A stretch of DNA of 64,000 nucleotides from Xenorhabdus vietnamensis (GCF_002127535.1 NZ_MUBJ01000006.1:7933-71932); one strand, 5' to 3'. Counted from the stretch's first letter, positions 1 through 10,359 are shown. The notes: generated by a model from the letters alone, not told the origin. Numbers and translations: made by a program.

Positions 1-1
1 T

Positions 2-649
2 GACCAGAGTTCGTGCTGGATACGGGTCACCCAACCGTGGGCGGGGCAAGGCTGGGGGATGCTGGCGATCCCGCGTATCGGGCAGGAAGTGGTGGTGGAC
101 TTCCTGCACGGCGACCCGGATCAGCCGATCGTCACCGGCAGAACCTATCACGCCAGCAACATCCCGCCGGGCGGGCTGCCGGGCAGTAAAACCCAAATGG
201 CTTTCCGCTCCAAAACCCACAAAGGCGAGGGCTACAACGAACTACTGTTTGAGGATGCGAAGGGCAGTGAACGGCTTGCCTTGCATGCGCAGAAGGATAT
301 GCACACCACGGTGAAAAATGACCAGAGTCTGGTCGTGGAAGCAGGGAACCGGACGCTGACAATTCAGACAGGAGATGAATTCAAAACCGTGCAGCAAGGC
401 AACCTGACAGAAAAAATCTGCCAGAAACGCAGTACACAAGCCAATGTGGTGCAGGTGAAAGCAAACGCAGGTAAAGCCGGGGCGGGGACCCAATTGTACG
501 AAGCCCAGGATGATATCACGCTGAAAGTCGGCAGCGGCACCATTCAAATGACGAAAGCCAACATTAAAATTTCGTTTGGGGGTGCCAGTATTGAGCTGAA
601 TGACAGCGGGGTCACCGTATTAGGTGGCCAGGTTAACATCAACAAATAA
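2..649 (+). CDS. vgrG: VgrG type VI secretion spike protein, 3' part only
   Basis: The reading frame is already open at base 2, so this is the C-terminal ~215 residues of a longer gene that starts before the window. The first visible residues include [14 protein letters not shown] and [18 protein letters not shown], followed by P-I-V-T-G-R-T-Y; this is the conserved gp5-OB/spike region of VgrG. Next come the DUF2345-like beta-helix residues ([14 protein letters not shown], a threonine/lysine-rich repeat, and the tail [11 protein letters not shown]). VgrG trimers cap the Hcp tube and carry PAAR-tipped effectors out of the cell. The next genes (Eag-type adaptor, PAAR-Rhs, immunity) are the usual cargo of such a spike. 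Family assignment is firm; the missing N-terminus cannot be judged. Confidence 0.93.
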   Translation, partial: DQSSCWIRVTQPWAGQGWGMLAIPRIGQEVVVDFLHGDPDQPIVTGRTYHASNIPPGGLPGSKTQMAFRSKTHKGEGYNELLFEDAKGSERLALHAQKDMHTTVKNDQSLVVEAGNRTLTIQTGDEFKTVQQGNLTEKICQKRSTQANVVQVKANAGKAGAGTQLYEAQDDITLKVGSGTIQMTKANIKISFGGASIELNDSGVTVLGGQVNINK

Positions 650-692
650 CGCATAGTCATTTTTAAATTGCGGCAAGCAAGAAGGAACTTCC

Positions 693-1147
693 ATGAACAA
701 TCAACTTGATCTCGCGCCTTTCCACTTCAATCAAGGCTCTATTATGCTGCCAGCTAGCTGGCAGGATACCAGTATTCTGGTGTTGAACAGCACCGATGAA
801 AAAATGGCACCAGTTTCACCATCTCCCGTGACAATTTGCCATGGGGGCTGGCATTCAGTCAGTTTGCCGAGCGGGAAATGACGTCCATTGCCAGGCAACT
901 GAAAGATTATGAAGCGATAAACCATAAATCCGGGGAACTGAACGGCTTTGAAACCGAAACCTTTGAATTTCGCTGGCGTGCCCCAAGTAGTCCGGTACAT
1001 CAATTAATGCTGCTGCTTAACACCCCCAATCAAGTGCTGATTTTCACCGGCACCTGTCAGGGAGAGATGACGGCGGCACAGCGGGAACAGATGCAGACCA
1101 TGATGGCAACGTTCCGGTTGCGCGATGAGCCGAAGGATAATGTCTGA
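693..1147 (+). pseudogene. DcrB/DUF1795 Eag-type T6SS adaptor, frameshifted
   Basis: Two overlapping frames together make one protein of about 150 residues. The first frame runs from ATG 693 (MNNQLDLAPFHFNQGSIMLP...) to a stop near 881. The second frame carries LPWGLAFSQFAERE to the end ([16 protein letters not shown]). They join cleanly if the ribosome moves back one base, or one A is added, in the six-A run at 799-804; the joined text then reads STDEKNGTSFTISRDNLPWG. Eag (DcrB-related) proteins are chaperones that shield the N-terminal membrane helices of PAAR-Rhs effectors and load them on VgrG, and this gene lies exactly between vgrG and rhs. Either the gene is broken, the read has an indel, or slippage restores it. 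The A run is short for slippage and not a classical heptamer, so a mutation or sequencing error is more likely. Confidence 0.82.
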
Positions 1148-1161
1148 CAGGGAGATGTGAT

Positions 1162-4100
1162 ATGAGTGTTTCACAGAATGTGATTATGGGCGCAGCAGCG
1201 GCAGGGCGACCCTCTCCGTCGCCTGCCACAAATAATCATACATCGCCTTCAAAGGGAGGCAAGCTTGCGCCAGTACCGCCACGGACAGAAAAATCCACGT
1301 CTGACCGGGCACTGGAATTTTTACAAAGTGATACCTTCTCCAATGCCACGCTGGCGACCAGTGCCACCTATGCGGTGGCAACGGGCGCTGCGGCCCCTTT
1401 TGCGGTGGGATTAGCCGCTGGCGCAGCAGGCGGGGCCGCGGGTATGTATGTCGGGGATAAAGTCGGCCACGCTATCGCCAAAGGCATGGGGATGAGCACC
1501 GTGGCAACCGAAGGTGAAAATCCGGCCAGAGAAGGCGATGCCATTGCCCATCAGAATAAAAATGCCGGGCTATGGGGGGCGCTGGGCGGGATTTTACTGG
1601 GTGCTGTCGCAGCGGTGGCAGTGGGTGCCCTGGTGGTTGCAACAGGAGGGGCGGCACTGGTTGTGGTTGCTGCGGCCGCTGCGGCCGGCGGGTTTGTCGG
1701 TGGCGCCTGTGCCGGGATTGGCGCCGCCATAGGGCAATATGGCAGTAATAAAGGTACCATTGCGAAAGGATCACCCAATGTGTTCTTTGAGGGTAAACCG
1801 GTCGCGCGGCAAGGCGATCAGGTGGTGTGCAGTGACCATCCTCCCGGAGTGGTCGCTGAAGGCGCCAAGACCGTGTTTGCCAACGGCAAGCCGATTGCCC
1901 GGTTGGGGCACCGCACCACCTGTGACGCCAATATCAACAGTGCCGCGGGTTCTATTTCCATTACCCAGGAAACGGGAGAAGCGCTCCCTATTTTGCAGGA
2001 AAGCAATAAAGCCTTACAGTGGGCGGTGGTGATTGCTGGGTTATTACCCTTGCCACGCAATAAAAAAGGGGTCACCCAATCAGATAAGCCGAAAAAATCG
2101 ACCCAGAAACAAAGTAAAAAACCGAACGAAAACGATAACTGTGGTGACCCGGTGGATATGGCCACAGGCGATTTCCTGCAACAGTGGCCGATGCTTTCCC
2201 TGCCGGGCACATTGCCCCTGTCATTAGTGCGTACCTATCGTTCAACTGAAAATTTTGCCGGGCTGTTCGGTCCTAAGTGGTCAGATGACTGGTCCCAACA
2301 GTTAAGGCGAGCGGGGGAAGTCACGCATTTCACCGATGCAGATGGTGTTATCTATACATTTCATACGCCGGATGAAAATGTGTTCTCGGTTAACCTGCAT
2401 GCCGGGCATTATCTGCTGTTTGGCACGTTAACGGGCGGATTACACCTGTTTGATCGTCAGACGCAATTAACGCAGAGTTTTGAACAGCGGGTAGGTGATA
2501 AACAGTTATTGTCTGCGATCCGTGACCGTCACAATAACCAAATCACCTTCCATTATGATGATCCCTTTGGAGAGCAACAATACCGGCTGTCACAGGTTAT
2601 CCATTCCGATGGTTATCACTTATTACTAGATTACGACCAGAACCGGTTGGCTTCTATCGAGTATCTGACTGAAGAACTGCGCCAGACGCTGGTCACCTGT
2701 CAGTACAACGCACAAGATTATCTGTCAGAATGCCATTCGTTTCAGTTCAGTCACCTCTGGCACGAATACAATCCCAGTGGTCATATGACCCGCTGGCATG
2801 ACACGGATTCAACGGATGTGTCGATGGGATATGACAACCGGGGGCGGGTGGTCTCGGTCAGTACCCCACAAGGCTATTGGCAGGATCGTTTTTTATATGA
2901 TGAGATAAATAAAGTTACCACCTATCTGGATGCAGAGGGCGGGTGTACCCGCTATTGGTACAATGAAGACGGCCAGATTACCCTCAAAGTTGACCCGTTG
3001 GGGCGGGAAACGGTGCTGGAATGGGATTTGAGTCATAAACTCTCAGAAACCGATCCCCTGGGCAGAAAAACGCTGTTCGAATACACGCCCTACGGTGAAC
3101 TGACCCAACTGACACTGCCTTCCGGTGAAATATTTGTCTATGACTATGATGAATACGGTCAACTGTTGCAGGCCAAACTGTCGGATGGCAAAACGTGGCT
3201 TTTTCACTACAGTGACCAGGGCGCACTGGATGCCGTAACCGACCCACAGGGGCGATTGGATGAGTACCGTTACAACCAACATGGCGAAATCCTCAGACGG
3301 GTACTGCCGGATGGCACCCAGTGGCGTTATGAATATGAACAACACCGGCTTCATGGTGTTCTGGCTCCCAATGGTTACACCACCCGCTATGAACAGGATG
3401 GGCTGGGGCGGCTGAGGAGTGTGACGGATGCGCTGGGTCAGCAAACCCGTTATCAGCACTGCGCGTTTCATGCCAGCCCGGAAAGCAGCGTCACGGAAAT
3501 TGAATTGCCGGACGGGGTGAAACAACATATCGGCTATGATAATGAGCGCCGGGTCACTGCGATCACTGATGGTGAGGGAAATACCACCCGTTATACCTAT
3601 GGTGCCTTTGACCTTCTGACCCGGCTAACCCGCCCGGATAGGACAGTCCTGCATTTTGGTTATGATCGCTTAATTCGCCTGAACAGCGTAACGATGGCAA
3701 CCGGTGAAACTTATCGCTATGAGCGGGATTTAGCCGGGCAAATTATCCGTGAAACCGATTTCACGGGACGGACAGTCGAATATACCTACGACCGGGCAGG
3801 CCGCCGAACCCTGACACTGTATCCCAACGGTCAGTTGATCCGTTTTTGTTACACTGCCAAAGACCAGATTCAGCGGCAGGAATACTGGCAAACAGGAAAA
3901 TTATTCTGTGAATTACAGGCTGTCACCGAATATACCTACGATGCTCAGGGCAGGATGATCCGTGTCACCTCAGCAGATGCGGTGGTGGAGTTTGACTATG
4001 ACGATGCAGGGCGTGTGATTGCTGAACGATTGAATGGTCGGGAAATCAGTCATAAATGGGATGACCTTAACGACCAACCGATAGCAGAAATTCTGGACGA

Positions 4101-5796
4101 GGATACGCTGCATTTTGGTTATGATCGGATGGGTGCCCTCAATCACTTCCAGTTCAATCAACACAGTCCTCTCTCTTTGCAGCATAACCCGCTGGGACAG
4201 GAAACGGTGCGGGAAACTGCCCTAGGTTTTATCCTCGCCAGCCGCTACACCGCGACAGGTTTACTGGCACATCAGTCAGCAGGACGGGCAACCACCCTGT
4301 TCCGGGAAACCCTGCAACAGAACGATCCCCACTTTCCGCCGCAAGCAACGGCTGTCAACCGTAGCTGGCAATATGACCGGGCATACAACCTCCGGGTGAT
4401 TGATGATGGTCGCTGGGGACAAACCCGCTACCGTTACAATGCTAACGGCCAGATAACACAGACACTGTATCAAGGTGCTCGTCCCTATGAAGAGCAGTTT
4501 AGTTATGATGCCAATGGAAATCTAAGCCAACACATTCCCGTGGATGCCCAAGGTGCAATCACCCAAATCACGCAGCGTCAGCAGGCGGGGCGAGTGGTGC
4601 AGCACGGCAATATCCGCTACCGTTATGACACCAATGGGCGGCTTATCGAAAAAACCGAGCAGCGTGACGGCTTCCGCCCACAGATTTGGCGCTACCGCTG
4701 GGATGTGCTAAATCAACTGACTCAATGTGAAACGCCGGACGGCTCGCGCTGGTACTATCGATACGATGCGTTTGGGCGGCGTATCCGCAAGCTGAAAGTA
4801 CATGATGGTAAATTAACCACAGCCAACCTCCAGCGCTGGCTGGATGGCAAACCGGATTTATCACCCAACCCCTCTAGCATCATGGGGTATGACTACCTAT
4901 GGAGTGGTGACCGGCTAATAGAGGAAATGCCGTTATATGCCGATGGTACCCCTGTTGAAGAACAGCGTATCCGCTGGTTGTATGAACCAGGGACGTTAAC
5001 CCCATCTGCTCGCTATGAACGAGGCAAACTGCACTATATCGTTAGCGACCATCAGGGCACCGTGCGGGAAATGCTCAATGAAGACGGTGGCTTAGTGTGG
5101 GCCCATCGGTTGACGACTTGGGGTAAAGCCGAACAGTCACAGGTATTAGCCTCGAATGATGACGACTATCACGTTCATTGTCATTTACGCTTTGTCGGGC
5201 AGTTTGAAGATGATGAAAGTGGATTATACTATAACCGTTTTCGATATTATGATCGGAAGACTGGGCAGTATTTAGCACCGGACCCGATAGGATTGATGGG
5301 GGGGATGAATCCTTACAGTTACGTCGAAAATCCGACGGGTTGGGTTGACCCGTTGGGGCTGTCAGGATGCCCTCTCATTGATCGAATCGTTAATGAGGCG
5401 AATAAAGTTGCATCACCGGGAGGGAATATAACGTCCAAGCAAGCACAAATATTGAGAGGTAACTCACCTGTTGTTCAAAGACGTAGTGCTGCTCAAAATA
5501 AATTTGCAAGGAAAGAATTTGAGAAAACGCAAAACTATTTAATGCAGCAGTGGGAGGCTAATACAGGTAGGACGTGGCCAGCTGGAGCTACTCCTCACCA
5601 TATCATTCCGTTAGAAAGTGGCGGAGCAAATAAATGGTGGAATTTAATGCCAACTCATGGAAAATTACCTAATCATTCACTACCCGGTATACCTGGTCCA
5701 CATGCAGCAGGAGGAGTCCTCCGCACTACGATTCAACAAGGAAGGAAAGCTCTTCCGCCAGGAAGTATAACTGACATGAGACTACCATATGATTAA
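1162..5796 (+). CDS. PAAR-Rhs effector with HNH-like C-terminal toxin
   Basis: This is a 1544-residue polymorphic toxin delivered by the type VI system. Residues ~60-100 and ~135-190 are Ala/Gly-rich hydrophobic stretches, the prePAAR/membrane segments that Eag chaperones bind. A PAAR domain follows (~200-260; [32 protein letters not shown]). Then comes a long YD-repeat Rhs shell (many GRxxxYxYD-like units) and the core-ending signature ([18 protein letters not shown], with DPLGL at ~1396), where Rhs shells self-cleave. The final ~145 residues are AT-richer and variable: [11 protein letters not shown] with HH at ~1479-1480, WWNLMP with N ~1494, and H ~1499 and ~1505. This His/Asn/His order suggests an HNH/Endo VII-fold nuclease; the exact toxin family is inferred. 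The ATG at 1162 follows a GGGAG ribosome site, and the gene overlaps its immunity gene by 8 bp. Confidence 0.93.
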   Translation: MSVSQNVIMGAAAAGRPSPSPATNNHTSPSKGGKLAPVPPRTEKSTSDRALEFLQSDTFSNATLATSATYAVATGAAAPFAVGLAAGAAGGAAGMYVGDKVGHAIAKGMGMSTVATEGENPAREGDAIAHQNKNAGLWGALGGILLGAVAAVAVGALVVATGGAALVVVAAAAAAGGFVGGACAGIGAAIGQYGSNKGTIAKGSPNVFFEGKPVARQGDQVVCSDHPPGVVAEGAKTVFANGKPIARLGHRTTCDANINSAAGSISITQETGEALPILQESNKALQWAVVIAGLLPLPRNKKGVTQSDKPKKSTQKQSKKPNENDNCGDPVDMATGDFLQQWPMLSLPGTLPLSLVRTYRSTENFAGLFGPKWSDDWSQQLRRAGEVTHFTDADGVIYTFHTPDENVFSVNLHAGHYLLFGTLTGGLHLFDRQTQLTQSFEQRVGDKQLLSAIRDRHNNQITFHYDDPFGEQQYRLSQVIHSDGYHLLLDYDQNRLASIEYLTEELRQTLVTCQYNAQDYLSECHSFQFSHLWHEYNPSGHMTRWHDTDSTDVSMGYDNRGRVVSVSTPQGYWQDRFLYDEINKVTTYLDAEGGCTRYWYNEDGQITLKVDPLGRETVLEWDLSHKLSETDPLGRKTLFEYTPYGELTQLTLPSGEIFVYDYDEYGQLLQAKLSDGKTWLFHYSDQGALDAVTDPQGRLDEYRYNQHGEILRRVLPDGTQWRYEYEQHRLHGVLAPNGYTTRYEQDGLGRLRSVTDALGQQTRYQHCAFHASPESSVTEIELPDGVKQHIGYDNERRVTAITDGEGNTTRYTYGAFDLLTRLTRPDRTVLHFGYDRLIRLNSVTMATGETYRYERDLAGQIIRETDFTGRTVEYTYDRAGRRTLTLYPNGQLIRFCYTAKDQIQRQEYWQTGKLFCELQAVTEYTYDAQGRMIRVTSADAVVEFDYDDAGRVIAERLNGREISHKWDDLNDQPIAEILDEDTLHFGYDRMGALNHFQFNQHSPLSLQHNPLGQETVRETALGFILASRYTATGLLAHQSAGRATTLFRETLQQNDPHFPPQATAVNRSWQYDRAYNLRVIDDGRWGQTRYRYNANGQITQTLYQGARPYEEQFSYDANGNLSQHIPVDAQGAITQITQRQQAGRVVQHGNIRYRYDTNGRLIEKTEQRDGFRPQIWRYRWDVLNQLTQCETPDGSRWYYRYDAFGRRIRKLKVHDGKLTTANLQRWLDGKPDLSPNPSSIMGYDYLWSGDRLIEEMPLYADGTPVEEQRIRWLYEPGTLTPSARYERGKLHYIVSDHQGTVREMLNEDGGLVWAHRLTTWGKAEQSQVLASNDDDYHVHCHLRFVGQFEDDESGLYYNRFRYYDRKTGQYLAPDPIGLMGGMNPYSYVENPTGWVDPLGLSGCPLIDRIVNEANKVASPGGNITSKQAQILRGNSPVVQRRSAAQNKFARKEFEKTQNYLMQQWEANTGRTWPAGATPHHIIPLESGGANKWWNLMPTHGKLPNHSLPGIPGPHAAGGVLRTTIQQGRKALPPGSITDMRLPYD

Positions 5797-6268
5797 TATT
5801 AACGATGAGTTAGAAAAAATAGAGAAGGCCAAATTTTTTTCTAATATGGGATTATTTGATCTTCATGATCAAAATGTAATTTTAATTGAGAATGTCGAAA
5901 AAGTGTTTATTAACCCCTCAGATATTGAATTTAAAGGGACTTATAAAAATACTGAATGGCTTCCAACTTCACTAACTCAGGATGATCCATTTTATAAAAA
6001 GCAAGACAATCCTAAAGACCTTATAGAAATCAGGATGAAAATAAATAAAGCAGTTATGAATTCAACCAAGGAGCTAGATAAAAGCAAATTTATATCTAGG
6101 CCACATGATTTTCATCAAGCAGCAAGGAATGCTATATGCTATGCGTTCAGGCAATATATGTCTGAAAAATATTTCAATCTTGGTAATAAATGGGAAAAAA
6201 TAGTGGATATATATTATGCGGGACATTGGCCAGTTGGAATTTCTAAAGAAAAAATAATAGTTATTTAA
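5789..6268 (+). CDS. Probable immunity protein for the Rhs toxin
   Basis: This 159-residue, AT-rich gene starts inside the last codons of rhs (8-bp overlap), the normal place for the cognate immunity gene. The protein is soluble, acidic/lysine-rich and has no signal peptide or membrane segment, which fits protection against a cytoplasmic nuclease. I recognise no family: visible features are an N-terminal helical part ([14 protein letters not shown]) and a C-terminal part rich in aromatics ([11 protein letters not shown]). A perfect 14-bp stem terminator follows four bases after the stop. The immunity role is inferred from position only. Confidence 0.75.
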   Translation: MININDELEKIEKAKFFSNMGLFDLHDQNVILIENVEKVFINPSDIEFKGTYKNTEWLPTSLTQDDPFYKKQDNPKDLIEIRMKINKAVMNSTKELDKSKFISRPHDFHQAARNAICYAFRQYMSEKYFNLGNKWEKIVDIYYAGHWPVGISKEKIIVI

Positions 6269-6272
6269 TATA

Positions 6273-6305
6273 AAAGAAGGAAGATCATGGGGATCTTCCT
6301 TCTTT
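6273..6305 (+). terminator. Rho-independent terminator after the Rhs immunity gene
   Basis: A perfect 14-bp inverted repeat (AAAGAAGGAAGATC / GATCTTCCTTCTTT) with a 5-base loop at 6287-6291 lies just after the immunity stop codon and ends in a T-rich run. It is symmetrical enough to work in both directions. Confidence 0.8.
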
Positions 6306-6453
6306 ATTGTTCTTACCGTGGCGAATACCCGTGATAGGCCAGTGCGGACTGGAGCCACCTTACCACATCCTCAGCTTAATCTCACTGAGCTGGTCTTGCT
6401 GGTACTGGCGCTTCATATTGCGGGGGCGTCGCTGTCAGGGATCAGCACTAAGC

Positions 6454-6630
6454 ATGAGTGAAATAGAAAGAAACATAAAGAAAGCCTTAGAACGGGGAGA
6501 AATTGTTGAGATGAGTTCTATTCCTAGTTATAAAGGATCTTCCAGAATTCTAGTAGGTATCACAATAAAAGCTGAAGGTTCTGGCGGCTTCTATGAATAT
6601 GTAACTATTCTTAACCCCCCAGGAATGTAA
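6454..6630 (+). pseudogene. Displaced toxin tip, C-terminal end of a DNA/RNA non-specific endonuclease-like domain
   Basis: An open frame of 58 residues begins MSEIERNIKKALERGEIVEM and ends ITIKAEGSGGFYEYVTILNP. The spacing 'I..AL..G..V....P.Y.G.S' followed by a beta hairpin ending in ILNP resembles the last part of the DNA/RNA non-specific endonuclease toxin domains seen on Rhs and CdiA proteins. The catalytic part upstream is absent, and the preceding ~140 bases do not encode an Rhs core. It is best read as the tail of an older, displaced Rhs toxin module left beside its immunity gene, which begins 4 bases later. The family call is an inference from a short match. Confidence 0.5.
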
Positions 6631-6633
6631 GTA

Positions 6634-7161
6634 ATGAGCATGAAAAATTCAAATAGTATATTGCCCCTGCCTGAGCATCCAAATGAGTACGGTCAGGATG
6701 AAAACTGGCCATTGATAGATGGTCAGCGCTCTTTTCCTAAAGATTATATTGATTTTATAACGCAATATGGCACTGGCAGACTTGCTGATTTCATCACTAT
6801 ATTTAATCCGTTTAGCAAAGATGATAATTTGAATTTTTTCAGGCAGAAAGAATGGATTATAGAAGATTTTCAATCTTTTGTTGATTCTGATCCAGATTAT
6901 TATCCGTTTATTCTTTATCCTGATACTAATGGGCTACTTCCTATAGGTGTTACTGATAATGGTGATTATATTTTTTGGGTCGCATCATCAGATAATAGTG
7001 ATTTATGGAATATAGCAGTTATTGCGGCAAGGGCACCAGAAGTGGAGTATAGGAAAGAAAATTTCTCTGATTTTTTAGAAGGTGTTTTGTCAAAAACAAT
7101 AAAGTGTGTTTCATTCCCTGATAGTTTTCCTTCTAAGAAGATAGAATTTAGTAGTTTTTAA
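6634..7161 (+). CDS. SMI1/KNR4 (SUKH) family immunity protein
   Basis: This 175-residue protein has the SUKH signature: a leading WPLIDGQRSFPKDYIDFI segment, then YGTGRLADFITIFNPF, then a central FILYPDTNGLLPIGVTDNG followed by YIFWVASS. SUKH-1 proteins are common cytoplasmic immunity factors against nuclease toxins, including DNA/RNA non-specific endonucleases. That agrees with the toxin tail directly upstream (3 bases between its stop and this ATG). It probably survives as an orphan immunity gene protecting against sister strains. A strong hairpin terminator follows. Confidence 0.82.
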   Translation: MSMKNSNSILPLPEHPNEYGQDENWPLIDGQRSFPKDYIDFITQYGTGRLADFITIFNPFSKDDNLNFFRQKEWIIEDFQSFVDSDPDYYPFILYPDTNGLLPIGVTDNGDYIFWVASSDNSDLWNIAVIAARAPEVEYRKENFSDFLEGVLSKTIKCVSFPDSFPSKKIEFSSF

Positions 7162-7167
7162 AAATTG

Positions 7168-7205
7168 ACCAGAAGATCCCTGCGATCTTCTGGTTTATTC
7201 TTTTT
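7168..7205 (+). terminator. Rho-independent terminator after the SUKH gene
   Basis: A perfect 11-bp stem (ACCAGAAGATC / GATCTTCTGGT) with loop 7179-7183 is followed by TTATTCTTTTT. It closes the effector-immunity island. From here to 7453 the sequence is AT-rich and I see no gene in it. Confidence 0.8.
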
Positions 7206-7453
7206 ATCGTAACGAAGCTATATTATTGATACTCTTTCTCAACATGATAGTACCGTAAACTGTCTCAGGCATAGCGGGAGGCCAGATTAACCGTCTCTTG
7301 TCAAATTTAATAGTTATTCTACTACCCTTGTGAATCCCCTCTAAAAAACATTATTTTATTTCAATGATCTACTACCGTGAAAACAAGCTGCTCTCACGTA
7401 TAGGAAATAAAGTATATTCCTAAAAATCCATCCAGAAGCATTACACTATTTTA

Positions 7454-7879
7454 TTATTCTTTAATTTCCAAAGGGGTTTTACATTTAATTCCGGTTAGTT
7501 CTGATAAATCAACATCTTTTCTTGTCGTGTGAAAAATTTCTTTACGCCTTTGACTAAATAGATGCTGGCAATGCACACACATATCATTAAAATTGCTCGG
7601 GTTTTTAATGGCTTTTAATGTCCTGACGGCATATTTACCACACCGACACCTGACGACATAAATCGCATTACTTTTTCCGTCACTCCGTTGAGACAAAGGG
7701 CGGACACCTAACACGGTAAAAAATCCATATTCATAGCCTTGAATCTGTATCAGGATGTTGATTAAATTTGTCTCCCTTTTGCTTAAACGTAAATCATACG
7801 TCGTTTGGTAAGGAATAAAATAGTTAGGGTGTTTTTTATTTATCCTGTTCTTACCCTTTTCTTTGGTATCGTTCATCAC
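7454..7879 (-). CDS. Hypothetical protein with a cysteine-rich zinc-ribbon-like motif
   Basis: This 141-residue basic protein is of unknown function. A C-x-C-G ... C-x-x-C arrangement (CRCGKYAVRT and then CVHCQHLFSQRRKE) suggests a zinc ribbon, as in small phage or mobile-element DNA-binding proteins. The N-terminus is lysine/asparagine-rich. It stands alone between the T6SS island and the end of the conjugation operon. No partner or family is recognised. Confidence 0.6.
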   Translation of the reverse strand: MMNDTKEKGKNRINKKHPNYFIPYQTTYDLRLSKRETNLINILIQIQGYEYGFFTVLGVRPLSQRSDGKSNAIYVVRCRCGKYAVRTLKAIKNPSNFNDMCVHCQHLFSQRRKEIFHTTRKDVDLSELTGIKCKTPLEIKE

Positions 7880-8504
7880 TTCTTTTAATCCATTTTATAG
7901 CACATTAAATAGATTCTAATTTAACTATTTTCATTATTAATTCAATAACGAAAAAACTAACCTTAACATTTAAGTTAAATCGGCCAAATCGCTTCTTCTC
8001 ATTGTTATACATTAAAAATGATGAAAATACATATTCCGCAAAATATGGACATGACCTACAATTTTATAGGATTATGTAAATAAGACATCTAATCAGATAA
8101 AAATTTGACCAACTGTTTTTACGCACTATTTATTGCCATGGTAATAAGTAGCGAAGCCTCAACGGTTGCGACCCTTGAGGCTTCTATAATAATTAAATAT
8201 CGTCTATTACCCTAAAAAGGATATCGATATAAACATGAAAGTATAGCGCTTTATATATAAGGTATATTGACTGAAATGGCATTACATAATTTACTTTTTT
8301 GTGATACAGGTCATAAGTGCTGTGTTAGTTATGTGAATATAAGACCTGAATTCAGCAGAGCATGAATTAAAACATTAACGCGACAATATGACTTATTTTA
8401 ATTATCGAAACAATTATCAATAGATTAAAAAAAGGAAAATATTACATTCAAACTAAACTTAGGGGATAATGTTCTATCCCTTAAGTTTTAAGCACTTCAT
8501 TTGA
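7880..8504. other. AT-rich intergenic region with two hairpins
   Basis: No convincing gene is visible. There is a 10-bp stem at 8153-8184 (GAAGCCTCAA / TTGAGGCTTC, 12-base loop). A 14-bp stem with one G-T type mismatch lies at 8455-8488 (AAACTTAGGGGATA / TATCCCTTAAGTTT), directly downstream of the TraG-like gene, where it probably ends the minus-strand transfer operon. The boundary between T6SS cargo and ICE backbone lies somewhere in this stretch. Confidence 0.55.
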
Positions 8505-10019
8505 CTATTTTCCTTTGGACAACACCTTCTGCATCACCATCTGCCCGAACATGCCCGCAGATTGCCTGACCTGCCCCACGCCCTGACTCATCATGCCGGC
8601 CATATCCCCCATCCGCACACCGGCCCAGGCCAGTGCACCCAGCCAGACCATCGGCAGCACAATAAACAGCGTACCCATCACCAGCCCCATGATTAAATCG
8701 TCTGAGGTATTCTGAATGCCGGCCAGATTAAACAGGCTGTGGGTTTCTGAGCCGTACAGGGCTTCCAGTAAATAGCTGTCCAGCCAGCGGGCAGTTTCCC
8801 ACCAGAACGTCAGGAAATTCAGCGCGAAAATCACAAAAGTCAGCGTGAATACGGTCTTAAACTCATACGCTGCAAACAGCAGGATCAACGGGATTAAGAT
8901 ATACAGCGCCATCAGGATCACCGCCTGCATCATCGGCAGAGCCTGACGCACCGCGTCGAACATCGGCATGCCGAGTAATCCGCCCAATAGAGCACCAGCC
9001 GAAGCACCAATCCGATTAGATCCATCTAACAAGCCGGGATCGGCATTGCCGCCATACCCGGCATAGACATAACCGTCCTGAGAAACCGTCAGATTCACCG
9101 GACTGACCAGACGGCGGATCACCGCTTCCTGATATTCCTGCGTATCTTTGCCCAGTATTTTCAAGGTTGCAGACAGGCGCAGCCACAAGCCCGGATCGGC
9201 TTGTGCCAGTACCCGGTCTTTCAGTCCGGTTTTGGTGGCTGACCACCAGGCTTTGCAGGTCGGATATCCGCCCTGCCCGGTATAAGGCCGCCCACTGTCC
9301 CGGCTCGCCTGCCACGGAAAGTCGGCTCTGGGCGTACGCGATTGCAGGGTTTGGTAATCACCGGCTAAAAACGTGCGGCTGCCCAGCCAGTCGATATCAT
9401 TCAGGTTAGCCGGATCGGTGGTTTGCCCCTGATCACGTTGTTTCCACTGATAGAGCGCCAGCGCATAACAATCGTGGGTGAAATCCTGTAACTCCGCCGC
9501 CAGTGCCGGGTTGCTGATACGGGTATGCTGTACTTCAAAACGCAGTTGCCGTAAATCCGGCCGACAGGGAATAGAGGCCACTGCTGCCTGCGTTACCCCC
9601 TTGGACAACCGGTGTACCACCGCCCACCAGAGGGGTACGGCTGCCGTCTGATTATTCAGGCTGGATATCACCGGCGCATAACCACTGCTATCCGGTGCTT
9701 TCGGTGTCCAGGTGCCACAACTTTTGGCACGGGACGGGTCGTACTGAAGGGTCGTCAGGCTGACATTGACCAGCGGCACACAACACACCACCATGACGAA
9801 AAAAGCGCAGTACAGGGTGTTTTCAATCCGGGCGAGCGACTGTAACCCACCATTGCCCTCTTCTTCGCCACCTTCACGCACTTTCAACCAAATGGCTATT
9901 ACCTTTATCACTAAAGGCAGCGTAAACAGCCCGGTTGCAATCAGTATTTGCCACAGGCCATTGTTGACGACCCAACCGAGTAAGGTCAGAAAATATTCCA
10001 GATAACTGTTGGTGGTCAT
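8505..10019 (-). CDS. TraG-like conjugal transfer membrane protein
   Basis: This 504-residue protein is the last gene of the ICE transfer operon. It has hydrophobic segments near residues 5-40 and 70-90, a large periplasmic loop, then a cluster of membrane helices at ~350-470 (ALPMMQAVILMALYILIPLI, FVLPMVWLGALAW-like segments), and a Gly/Met-rich tail. This layout matches the N-terminal TraG-domain proteins found at this position in SPI-7/PFGI-1-type ICEs, which act in the mating channel and pair stabilisation. Its ATG overlaps the upstream gene's stop by 4 bp. Confidence 0.8.
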   Translation of the reverse strand: MTTNSYLEYFLTLLGWVVNNGLWQILIATGLFTLPLVIKVIAIWLKVREGGEEEGNGGLQSLARIENTLYCAFFVMVVCCVPLVNVSLTTLQYDPSRAKSCGTWTPKAPDSSGYAPVISSLNNQTAAVPLWWAVVHRLSKGVTQAAVASIPCRPDLRQLRFEVQHTRISNPALAAELQDFTHDCYALALYQWKQRDQGQTTDPANLNDIDWLGSRTFLAGDYQTLQSRTPRADFPWQASRDSGRPYTGQGGYPTCKAWWSATKTGLKDRVLAQADPGLWLRLSATLKILGKDTQEYQEAVIRRLVSPVNLTVSQDGYVYAGYGGNADPGLLDGSNRIGASAGALLGGLLGMPMFDAVRQALPMMQAVILMALYILIPLILLFAAYEFKTVFTLTFVIFALNFLTFWWETARWLDSYLLEALYGSETHSLFNLAGIQNTSDDLIMGLVMGTLFIVLPMVWLGALAWAGVRMGDMAGMMSQGVGQVRQSAGMFGQMVMQKVLSKGK

Positions 10020-10354
10020 ATTGTGCCCTCAACATGGCCTGACAGGGCATATTCACACAGCAGAATAAACAGCAGGCTGACCACTATCATCCTTATCAGC
10101 GTTGCGTGGTGTTCCGTCTGATGTTTTACCCTTTGCCAGATTTTCCGGCAGCCCCAAAGCAGCCATCCGTAAAGGCTTAATCGCCACAACAGCCAAAGTG
10201 ATTGATGACTTTCCATCCAGCGATTGAAGGCAGAAAGGTTTTCGGGATAGCACATCCCCGCCCAGCCTGTTGCTAACGTCACCATCATCACCAGAGCGAT
10301 AACCAGTAATAACCCGACACCTTTTCTGACTATTGAACGTTTCTCTGCCATCAT
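10016..10354 (-). CDS. Small ICE membrane protein
   Basis: This 112-residue protein has at least three hydrophobic segments: GVGLLLVIALVMMVTLATGW near the start, LWLLWRLSLYGWLLWG in the middle, and IRMIVVSLLFILLCEYAL at the end. It sits between the TIGR03755-type gene and the TraG-like gene, overlapping the latter by 4 bp, so it is part of the transfer operon. I do not recognise a named family; a role in the inner-membrane part of the mating apparatus is inferred from position. ATGATG gives two adjacent possible starts. Confidence 0.65.
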   Translation of the reverse strand: MMAEKRSIVRKGVGLLLVIALVMMVTLATGWAGMCYPENLSAFNRWMESHQSLWLLWRLSLYGWLLWGCRKIWQRVKHQTEHHATLIRMIVVSLLFILLCEYALSGHVEGTI

Positions 10355-10359
10355 ACGCC

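Noticed and set aside
747-766. Third copy of the ars-flanking palindrome in the Eag gene (TGCCAGCTAGCTGGCA)
   Set aside because: It shares only short GCCAGC/GCTGGC halves with a different centre and is part of conserved coding sequence.
799-805. Programmed -1 frameshift heptamer in the Eag gene
   Set aside because: The context GAA AAA ATG is not an X-XXY-YYZ site that re-pairs in both codons, and no strong downstream pseudoknot is evident, so I list it as frameshift of unknown cause.
6307-6453. Upstream extension of the toxin-tail frame
   Set aside because: The translation is rich in Trp/Cys/Leu with no relation to Rhs cores; only the part from 6454 looks coding.
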